Below are positions 5,108-11,681 of a DNA stretch of 13,511 nucleotides, piece after piece. This DNA comes from Desulfobulbaceae bacterium UBA2213 (GTDB lineage Bacteria; Desulfobacterota; Desulfobulbia; Desulfobulbales; Desulfocapsaceae). Where the stretch lies: the NCBI GenBank assembly GCA_002327225.1, contig DCUN01000210.1, positions 426-13,936 on the forward strand, in the 5' to 3' direction. Position 1 is the stretch's first letter; each line of letters begins with the position of its first letter. The notes under the pieces are model-generated. The model was not told where the DNA came from and did no database searches. It worked only from the letters and a program-made list of their open reading frames with translations. A program made the position numbers and the translations under genes.

Positions 5108-7258
5108 TTATGCAGGAATATATTTAGTCAAAGGACAATTATTGCAACCTTCACTTGGCAGGTCTGTCTGATAGTGAATTATGTCGACAATTTTTTCAAC
5201 AGCTGTCTTGGTGTCGGGATAAAAATTTTCTTTTCCAATCTTGTCAAAAAGATGCGTCCGTTCCATGACGGCAATGACCTTGCCCTTGGTGCTGCTGATG
5301 GCAAAACCCAGCCCTGCGGCACGAACACGGGCGACAACATGGGCCAGAGCTTCTTCACCGGAGGCATCCATATCGTTAATACCGCTGGCGTCAAGCAGGA
5401 TATAGCGAAGATCCGGATGTTCCGTTCTGAATTTGATAACCTGCTCATCGAGATAACTGGCGTTGGCAAAAAAGAGGGCGCCGTCAAAACGGACAACCGA
5501 GATGTGGCGGCAGCCTTTAAGCCTGTAATGTTCGGCGCTTTTGAGAGTCTTTTCTTCATTCATGGATAATTCGGCAACAACCGGCCGCATCGATTTGTAG
5601 AGAAAGACAGCCATGGAGAGTGCTACACCTACCATAATACCTTTGTCAAGATGTGGGGCATAGGCCAGGGTAACAAGAAAAGTGATAACTGATATGGCGC
5701 CATCATACCACTGGGCCTTCCAGGCATGAACAAAACCGTGCACATTTAACAGGCCTATAACCGCCATCATGATAACCGCCGCCAAAGTGGCCTGGGGCAG
5801 ATGATAAAGCAGAGGAGTAAAAAAGAGCAGAACGATGACGACACAGGCACTGGTAACCACCGAAGAGATACCGGAGACTGCACCTGCCTGCAGATTGACA
5901 GCTGAACGGGAGAAGGAGCCGGAAACAGCGTAACTTGAGCCGACTGAGCCCAGCATATTGGCAAGCCCCTGACCGATCAATTCCTGATTCGGGTCAAGGC
6001 GCTGGCCTGTCTTGGCAGCCATGGCCTTGGCAATGGCAATGGCCTCCATGAAGCCCAGCAGGGCTATGATGATGGCGGTTGGCAGCAGCTTTCCAAAGGA
6101 TTTCGTTGTTAGATGTGGAATGGTGAATTGCGGCAGACCTTCCGGGATCTTGCCGATAATAGCGCCCCCCCCCGTCAGCTTGATACCAGTGAGCTTCAGC
6201 TGTTCGTTTTTCACCTTGATGCGCCAGGTTCCGCCATCGGTAACGAGACCGTCTGGAATTGAATCCTTGGGATAAAAGGTGTACTCTTTTCCTTCTCCGA
6301 TCGCTTCAAACTTCAAGTTTCGCAGTTCAGCACGAAGCGCTTGCGCCTTGTCTTTGGCGTGTCCCATATGGGCGGTGATCATGTTGATTTCTCCCTGAAG
6401 CTCAATCTGCTCAACAGTCGGGCCATGGGGATCTGGTTGAGATTTGCGCAGCTCATCAAGGGTATTGGCAAGCTTCACTCTTTCCTGACCTTGCTCTTTA
6501 ATTAGGTCGACTGTGTGATTAAATTCAGAAATCTTATCTTTCACTCCAGGCAGATGGATAGAAGAAACGTCTATAACGGCATCTTTATTGTATCCGGTGA
6601 AATAGGAAATCAGTGTTGTCACAAGGACTGCAACCAGGACATTGGGTATCCTGGGATTGATTTTTCGTAAGACCACCATGATAATGACCGCGCTTACACC
6701 GTAGAGCAGGGTCGGCATATGGGTGTAATCCAGGGCTGCTTTACCAACCTGGATCATCGTTTCATAGTGATGTGCGGCATTGTCGACATCGACACCGAAA
6801 AATTTTGAAAACTGGGATGAGGCAATAATAATGGCTGCCGCATTGGTGAAACCGTTGACTACCGGATGGGAGAGAAAGTTAACTACCAGACCGAGCCGAA
6901 GGACACCGAGCAGGAACTGGAAGATACCGACAATAAGCGCCAGAACAATGGAGTAAGCAATAAACTCCGGTGAACCGGCAGTGGCAAGTGGTTCAAGAGA
7001 GGCGGCTGACATGAGGGAAACAACAGCCACTGGACCGGTTCCCAATTGGCGGCTTGAACCGAAAAGCGCTGCCACCATCGGCGGCAGAAAGGCGGCATAC
7101 AGGCCATAGTAAGCAGGCAGCCCGGCAAGCTGGGCATACGCCATGGATTGCGGAATGAGAACCAGGGCGACGGTCAGGCCCGCCATGGCGTCGACCCGCA
7201 GGTCGCTGCCTCGGTATCCTTTAAACCAGGCAAGAAAAGGAAATATTTTGGTAAGCAT
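5108..7258 (-). CDS. SulP-family inorganic anion transporter with STAS domain
   Basis: A 716-residue multi-pass membrane transporter for sulfate, bicarbonate or another anion; the substrate cannot be fixed from sequence. Family hallmarks include PQSMAYAQLAGLPAYYGLYA near residue 30, GTGPVAVVS, and the signature region GQGLANMLGS...SGSFSRSAVN. The C-terminus carries a STAS domain (about 585-695) with the DMDASG loop, S633 being the equivalent of the phosphorylated serine in anti-anti-sigma factors. Two oddities: about 150 extra residues (about 219-367, partly coiled-coil) inserted in the membrane domain before GKIPEGLP, and a CNNC pair (C705, C708) at the very end. The ATG at 7258 was chosen over an upstream in-frame TTG at 7315 because the family normally starts close to this point and GAGAGAAC precedes the ATG. 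It is the first gene of the leftward block. Confidence 0.92.
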   Translation of the reverse strand: MLTKIFPFLAWFKGYRGSDLRVDAMAGLTVALVLIPQSMAYAQLAGLPAYYGLYAAFLPPMVAALFGSSRQLGTGPVAVVSLMSAASLEPLATAGSPEFIAYSIVLALIVGIFQFLLGVLRLGLVVNFLSHPVVNGFTNAAAIIIASSQFSKFFGVDVDNAAHHYETMIQVGKAALDYTHMPTLLYGVSAVIIMVVLRKINPRIPNVLVAVLVTTLISYFTGYNKDAVIDVSSIHLPGVKDKISEFNHTVDLIKEQGQERVKLANTLDELRKSQPDPHGPTVEQIELQGEINMITAHMGHAKDKAQALRAELRNLKFEAIGEGKEYTFYPKDSIPDGLVTDGGTWRIKVKNEQLKLTGIKLTGGGAIIGKIPEGLPQFTIPHLTTKSFGKLLPTAIIIALLGFMEAIAIAKAMAAKTGQRLDPNQELIGQGLANMLGSVGSSYAVSGSFSRSAVNLQAGAVSGISSVVTSACVVIVLLFFTPLLYHLPQATLAAVIMMAVIGLLNVHGFVHAWKAQWYDGAISVITFLVTLAYAPHLDKGIMVGVALSMAVFLYKSMRPVVAELSMNEEKTLKSAEHYRLKGCRHISVVRFDGALFFANASYLDEQVIKFRTEHPDLRYILLDASGINDMDASGEEALAHVVARVRAAGLGFAISSTKGKVIAVMERTHLFDKIGKENFYPDTKTAVEKIVDIIHYQTDLPSEGCNNCPLTKYIPA
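6165..6173 (-). repeat. Homopolymer of nine G inside the SulP gene
   Basis: Nine consecutive C on the plus strand (G on the coding strand) encode the Gly-Gly-Gly of LTGGGAIIG in the inserted segment of the transporter. Tracts of this length are prone to slippage; a change of one base would truncate the protein before most of its membrane helices and the STAS domain. The frame here is open. Confidence 0.85.
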
Positions 7259-7322
7259 TGTTCTCTCTAGTTGATTGTTGTCTGGAATTGATTTCCAGTA
7301 TTGTCTATGCTTCAAAGAGGGC

Positions 7323-7353
7323 AGTATAGTACGTTACACCACCTGCGGTGGTG
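7323..7353 (-). promoter_or_regulatory. Palindrome and possible -10 box ahead of the transporter gene
   Basis: CACCACC (7337-7343) and GGTGGTG (7347-7353) are perfect arms around TGC, an operator-like shape. Just downstream on the minus strand is TATACT (complement of 7323-7328), a fair -10 hexamer. No acceptable -35 is found at 16-18 bases, which would fit a promoter needing an activator. The placement is suggestive only. Confidence 0.3.
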
Positions 7354-7675
7354 ATTTGTCATGAAATAATTTTTTATTAATTTCTATCAAAACTGGTGAC
7401 CAAAGCAAAAAATATGAAATATGCAAGTTGAACCACTTACGTTTAAGTTAAATTAAACGGAGTTGAATCCTGGGTTTTCTTCATCAAAGAGATTTGTAAC
7501 GTCGACTGAAGAGAGCCTGTTTCCACAAGGGCGGCTGTTTTTTTAGATACATTACAGAGAATAGGGATTAATTCACAGAGGAAATGTTGCTATTACCTTG
7601 TTAAATGAGGTAATGTTATCATTAAAATACGTATTCATGTCAGTCGGGATGGGTATGGGATTTTCTCATTACGTG

Positions 7676-7703
7676 TTGCCACGGTATCATAGTTCGGCAT
7701 AAT
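7676..7703 (+). promoter_or_regulatory. Putative sigma70-type promoter for the HEAT/PilZ gene
   Basis: TTGCCA (7676-7681) and CATAAT (7698-7703) each match the -35 and -10 consensus at five of six positions, with a 16-base spacer. Transcription would begin about 7710, leaving a leader of roughly 135 bases before the ATG at 7844. No other pair this good was noticed upstream of the gene. Confidence 0.45.
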
Positions 7704-7843
7704 GGTGTATTTTTTCTGGAATGTCAATCCGGCAAACATTCGGCAAAAGCATCAGGGAAGTGAGTATTCCCGATTGTCATGAGGCCAGAGGAGTGCTTTT
7801 CTGTCTTATAGCGGGGGTTTTGACAGCTTGAAGGTCAGATTCC

Positions 7844-10228
7844 ATGAATTTTAATTTTTTTAACACTTTTCTTGTTATGGATATTGATCAGGAACAAAAA
7901 CAGCAGGCCTTGCAGAGAGCCAAAGAGCTGATGGCGGAAGGTGAAAAGCAAAGGGCTCGGGCACGACTGTCGCGTCAGATTGAAGGGTTTGAGCGGGGCG
8001 ATGTCAGTGTGTTACAGCAGGATGAATTTGTCAGCAATGTGTCGCAGCTGATTATTGGGGCTTCCCATGATGGGGATCAAGAGCGTGCCGGGATTCTTCT
8101 GGCGCAATTAGGCAAACATGCCTGCGGAGAAGATATAACACTCCGGGAACGCGCTGTCATGGCCCTTTCCTTCTGTTCTGGTCAGTTATTAGCTGAAGAG
8201 AATTACGAGCTGCTGTCAAAGGTGACTTTTATGATGGCGCATTGGTTGAAGGTTGAAACAACCTATCTTCCAGTGTGTGATACAGTTTGCCGACAGTTGC
8301 AGCAGAATGGACTCAGGATGCAGAAGGAGGGTCATTGGCAGCAGGTTGACTCGCTTCTTGAAATTTTATCCCAGATTCAATCCGGTACTCTGGAAAAAGG
8401 AAATGTGATTCGGGGACTGGTAGCCAGAACTCAGGATTCTCTGGCTACAGAGTCTGTCCTTGAAGAGCTTGTCCAGGTGTGTCTGCAGAGCCAGGGGGAG
8501 AAACAGGCCCTGGCTGAGAAGATTCTGACCCATCTTGGCCGGCGTTCAGTTATTTTTCTTCTTGATAAGCTGTTGTTGTTGCAACAGAAGGAAGAACGCC
8601 TCCATCTCATCAAATTGATACCAAAGATGGGCAGGACTGCAGTGCCTGTGCTCAAAGAGTATATGGCCAAAGATTTACCCTGGTTTGGGGTTCGGAATAT
8701 TATTTTACTTTTCACGATCATGGGCGACTCTTCTCTTCTTCCTCTGGCGCTTCCCGCCCTCAGGCATGAGGATATTCGTGTTCAGCAGCAGGCCATTGAG
8801 TGTATTGACGCTCTTGCGGGTGTTGATAAAAAGAAATATTTCCTGTCAGCCTTGTCCCTGGTTAATGATGAATTAAAGGCGCAGCTGGTTTTACAGTTGG
8901 GACGGCTTGGGTGCGTCGAGTGTGCGGATGTGCTGCTCGATCTTCTGGCTGAACGTCATGCTATTGCCGCCCATGCCCGTGATGAGCTTTTGGGGCAACT
9001 TTGTATTACCCTTCGTTTGGCGCCACAGAAACGATCCCTTATCCTTTTACGGCAGCTTATTGCTGAGCGGGAAAAACAGGGGGGTGGGCATGACTCGGTA
9101 GGTCTTGTTGCCAGGCGTACCCTGCAGATCCTTGAACCGCAACTGGAGCCGGCTGCGAAGCAGGGTACAGACGAACAGGTGAAAGTTTCTATTGCTTCTG
9201 AATCGGATGCCGAACACAGGGTACGACTGAATCTGGACGATCTGGAGACACAGATTCAGCATTTGCTGCAGGAAAAAAAGATACCAGAGGTCACGGCCTT
9301 GATCGCTGAACATGCTGTTCATGCGGCAAAAGAAAAAGATTTTGTGACGGCAGAGATATTACGTGACCGGATGCTGGCTGTAAATCCAAATGCCCTGATT
9401 GAGGTCATTCGGGTGAGTGAGACCATAGAGGAAGAAAAGAACAATGCTATCAGCAGTCACCATCTCAGCCTCTGGAGTGAGCTCTATGATTTTTTGGACA
9501 CCGATACCTTCAGCGCCCTGTATCATTGTCAACGTTTTAAAGAGTATCAGCCGGAAGAGGTGATTGTTCAACAGGGGGATACCAAGGCCACCCTTTATTT
9601 TGTCAATGAGGGACAGGTTGGCCTGACCTGCAGGCGAGGCCAGAAAGAGATATTCCTTAAACGATTGATGCCTGGTGAAATTATCGGTGTTACCCCCTTC
9701 TTTGATGTCTCGCTATGGACGGTGACCTTGACGGCCATGACCGCGGTGAAGATGCAGGTCCTGGACAGGGAAGCCTTCACGAACGTGTTGCCGCAGCATC
9801 CCGGGCTTGAATCTCTCCTTGCTGATTTCTGCCGCAGGTCGGATAAGATTTCAGAACTGTTGCGAATCTCAGGTGAGACTCGCCGGGAGAAAACTCGTTA
9901 TCCAGTGCAAGTGAAAATAGCCAACAGCCTGCTGGATGCCCATGGTAATCCCTCTCCACAGAAATTCAGGGGACGGGTTGAGGACATATCCACAGGTGGC
10001 CTCTCTCTACTGATTCGTATCTCCAGGAAAGAAAATGCGCGACTGCTTCTGGGAAGGCGCATTGTTTCATTCCTTCCCATGGGAACAGGTGATGACGTAC
10101 GAGAGAGCAAGGGGGAGATTGTCGGGGTTACTTTGCAGGATTATGTGGACAAAGATTATAGTGTGCATGTGCGATTTGATCAGCCGTTTAAGGAGGCAGA
10201 TCTTAAAGGTTTTACTCAGGGAGCATGA
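7844..10228 (+). CDS. HEAT-like repeat, cNMP-fold and PilZ domain protein
   Basis: A 794-residue soluble protein, with no signal or membrane segment. Residues about 215-400 are leucine-rich paired helices of HEAT type (for example TAVPVLKEYM and LLPLALPALRHEDIRVQQQA). Residues about 548-650 form a cyclic-nucleotide-binding fold (GDTKATLYFVNEGQV, then PGEIIG), but the usual arginine after the GE motif is missing (FFDVSLWTVTLTA), so cAMP/cGMP binding is doubtful. Residues about 680-790 are a PilZ domain with a complete c-di-GMP site: R681-x-x-x-R685 and D714-x-S716-x-x-G719. It is therefore a likely c-di-GMP receptor with a protein-binding scaffold. The ATG at 7844 has AGGT 9 bases upstream; an in-frame ATG at 7877 has no ribosome site. 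Its end overlaps the dihydrouridine synthase gene by ATGA, suggesting translational coupling. Its partner is unknown. Confidence 0.88.
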   Translation: MNFNFFNTFLVMDIDQEQKQQALQRAKELMAEGEKQRARARLSRQIEGFERGDVSVLQQDEFVSNVSQLIIGASHDGDQERAGILLAQLGKHACGEDITLRERAVMALSFCSGQLLAEENYELLSKVTFMMAHWLKVETTYLPVCDTVCRQLQQNGLRMQKEGHWQQVDSLLEILSQIQSGTLEKGNVIRGLVARTQDSLATESVLEELVQVCLQSQGEKQALAEKILTHLGRRSVIFLLDKLLLLQQKEERLHLIKLIPKMGRTAVPVLKEYMAKDLPWFGVRNIILLFTIMGDSSLLPLALPALRHEDIRVQQQAIECIDALAGVDKKKYFLSALSLVNDELKAQLVLQLGRLGCVECADVLLDLLAERHAIAAHARDELLGQLCITLRLAPQKRSLILLRQLIAEREKQGGGHDSVGLVARRTLQILEPQLEPAAKQGTDEQVKVSIASESDAEHRVRLNLDDLETQIQHLLQEKKIPEVTALIAEHAVHAAKEKDFVTAEILRDRMLAVNPNALIEVIRVSETIEEEKNNAISSHHLSLWSELYDFLDTDTFSALYHCQRFKEYQPEEVIVQQGDTKATLYFVNEGQVGLTCRRGQKEIFLKRLMPGEIIGVTPFFDVSLWTVTLTAMTAVKMQVLDREAFTNVLPQHPGLESLLADFCRRSDKISELLRISGETRREKTRYPVQVKIANSLLDAHGNPSPQKFRGRVEDISTGGLSLLIRISRKENARLLLGRRIVSFLPMGTGDDVRESKGEIVGVTLQDYVDKDYSVHVRFDQPFKEADLKGFTQGA

Positions 10229-11232
10229 GTACAATCCTGCCGGAGCCAGTCATGAAGGCATCCCTCTCTCTTGGCGATCTGACCCTGTCACCTCCCCTGG
10301 CCCTGGCTCCCATGGTCGGATTGTCTCATTCGGCACTGCGGACCCTGGCGCTGGAGTTGGGAGGGGTCGGTCTGCTCTTTACGGAGATGTTATCGGTGAC
10401 CAGACTTCCTGAGGAGAATGCCTCGGTCTCGCCCTTTCTCCTCCGGTATCCTGAAGAGCAGCCGCTTTTTTATCAGCTCTTTGTCAGCCCCGGCCAGGAT
10501 GTTGTGCCTGCGGTTGATCGTCTGCACCAGCTTGGTGCCCAGGGGGTTGATCTGAATCTGGGCTGTCCTGCCCCGAATCTGCGTAAACAGGGGGCGGGGT
10601 GTGCCCTGACCAATGATCGTGAGCAGGTGCGCCGGATTGTTGCCATGCTGAGATCGGCTACCAGTCTGCCTTTGAGTGCTAAAATCCGTTTGGGTGCCAG
10701 TCTGAACGAAGAAGAATTAGTTGATTTCTGCCGGATGTTGGAGGGAGAAGGGGTTGATCTTCTGTCCGTCCATGGTCGTCTGCACAAAGAAAAATTCTGC
10801 CGTCGTCCGCGCTGGGACTGGATTGGCAAGGTGAAATCTGCCATAAAAATCCCGGTACTGGCCAATGGCGGTATCTTCAGTGTTGAAGATGCCAGGAGAT
10901 GTCTTGAAATGTCAGGGGCGGATGGCCTGATGATTGGTCGGGGCGCTGCCTGCCGTCCCTGGCTCTTTGGAGAGATCGCCAGGGAGCTCTATGGGGCTCC
11001 ATGCCTTCCGGTCAGTTTGACGCTTCCGGAGATATATTTTCGTTTTATTCAGTTGCTGGAACGTTTTCGTCCGGAGCGCCGTCTGGGGCGTTTGAAGCAA
11101 TTTACCCACTATTATGGGCAGAATTTTACCTATGGTCATCATCTTGCCATTGCGGTTCAGACCAGCGTTTCTGTAGAGCAGGCCTCTGAACGTGCCTGCC
11201 AATTTTTCTCCGGGAGTAAGGAAGAGGAATAG
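10225..11232 (+). CDS. tRNA-dihydrouridine synthase (Dus family)
   Basis: A 335-residue FMN-dependent enzyme that reduces uridines in the tRNA D-loop. Motifs run in the family order: LAPMVG at the first strand, LNLGCPAPNLRKQGAGCAL with the catalytic cysteine in GAGCAL, KIRLG, VHGR, ANGGI for the flavin phosphate, and GLMIGRGA. The C-terminal helical part (about 245-335) is present, so the protein is full length. The ATG at 10225 overlaps the upstream stop by 4 bases. An internal ATG at 10252 has a better spaced GGAG and fits the usual short Dus N-terminus, so the true start could be 27 bases later. Assignment to DusA, DusB or DusC is not made; it looks most like a general bacterial DusB-type. 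Linkage to a c-di-GMP receptor has no obvious functional logic. Confidence 0.93.
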   Translation: MSTILPEPVMKASLSLGDLTLSPPLALAPMVGLSHSALRTLALELGGVGLLFTEMLSVTRLPEENASVSPFLLRYPEEQPLFYQLFVSPGQDVVPAVDRLHQLGAQGVDLNLGCPAPNLRKQGAGCALTNDREQVRRIVAMLRSATSLPLSAKIRLGASLNEEELVDFCRMLEGEGVDLLSVHGRLHKEKFCRRPRWDWIGKVKSAIKIPVLANGGIFSVEDARRCLEMSGADGLMIGRGAACRPWLFGEIARELYGAPCLPVSLTLPEIYFRFIQLLERFRPERRLGRLKQFTHYYGQNFTYGHHLAIAVQTSVSVEQASERACQFFSGSKEEE

Positions 11233-11300
11233 GTCCGGATGCTCTACAGGTCGTGTAGGGGAGATGTCATTCAATTTCATCTAAAAAAGGAGGATCGACA

Positions 11301-11612
11301 ATGATTGAGTTGATTAAGAAGGCAATGTTGACTGGTTTGGGTGTGGCCTCTTTGACCAAGGAGAAGATTGAGGAAATTGGCAGGGATTTTGTTGAACAGG
11401 GAAAGCTTTCCCAGCAGGAAGGTGAAAAACTGGTTGAAGATCTTCTGGCCAAGGCTGAAGAGTCAAAGCAGGAGATCAAAAAACAGATAGAAGAGCGGAT
11501 TGAGGAAATCCTGAAAAAGATGAATCTGGTGCGGATGAGCGATCTGGACGAGTTGAAATCGCAGATCAAGGAACTGCAGGACAGTTGTTCAGGGGACGAA
11601 AAAAAGAGGTAA
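11301..11612 (+). CDS. Small phasin-like coiled-coil protein
   Basis: A 103-residue protein, highly charged and almost entirely helical. Its N-terminus (MIELIKKAMLTGLGVASLTKE) has the amphipathic helix and turn typical of phasin-family (poly-hydroxyalkanoate granule-associated) proteins in this bacterial group. Residues about 30-95 are a heptad-rich helix (LVEDLLAKAEE, then IEERIEEILKKMNL). The start has a very strong ribosome site (AAAGGAGG, 7 bases upstream), suggesting high expression. It follows the Dus gene after 68 bases and no terminator was seen between them. Granule binding is a family expectation; no polymer synthase is nearby, so it could equally be a general stress or structural protein. 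The name is moderately secure. Confidence 0.75.
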   Translation: MIELIKKAMLTGLGVASLTKEKIEEIGRDFVEQGKLSQQEGEKLVEDLLAKAEESKQEIKKQIEERIEEILKKMNLVRMSDLDELKSQIKELQDSCSGDEKKR

Positions 11613-11681
11613 GCGTTGCTGCTCAATCTGTTTTTTAAAAAAAGAAGTAGTGCGTGAGTGCCTTATTCCTTAAGGAGAGAT

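Larger units (their letters stand above)
7259..7843. other. Long divergent intergenic region
   Basis: About 585 bases between the transporter start (7258, leftward) and the HEAT/PilZ gene start (7844, rightward). No gene is credible. It is AT-rich in the 7360-7450 part. It contains the palindrome 7337-7353, a hairpin ATTACCT/AGGTAAT (7592-7598/7608-7614), a sigma70-like promoter facing right (7676-7703), a small GGGAA/TTCCC repeat (7755-7759/7767-7771), and CGGCAAA repeated at 7730 and 7741. Control regions for both divergent units must lie here. Confidence 0.6.

Noticed and set aside
7259..7315. Longer SulP protein starting at the TTG at 7315
   Set aside because: TTG with no ribosome site, and it adds 19 residues not expected in the family; the ATG at 7258 fits better.
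7613..7702. Possible 29-residue peptide on the plus strand in the long intergenic region
   Set aside because: The ribosome-like GAGGT is only 2 bases from the ATG, the peptide has no recognisable feature, and its 3' end overlaps the better supported promoter.
7730..7747. CGGCAAA direct repeats as a regulator site
   Set aside because: Seven-base repeats 11 bases apart could occur by chance and match no site I recognise; listed only in the intergenic description.
11267..11626. 119-residue minus-strand reading frame
   Set aside because: Antisense to the phasin-like gene; its serine-rich sequence mirrors the glutamate/lysine-rich coding strand.
11625..11645. T6/A7 run after the phasin-like gene as a terminator
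   Set aside because: A simple AT palindrome with no GC stem; the next gene follows closely with its own ribosome site.
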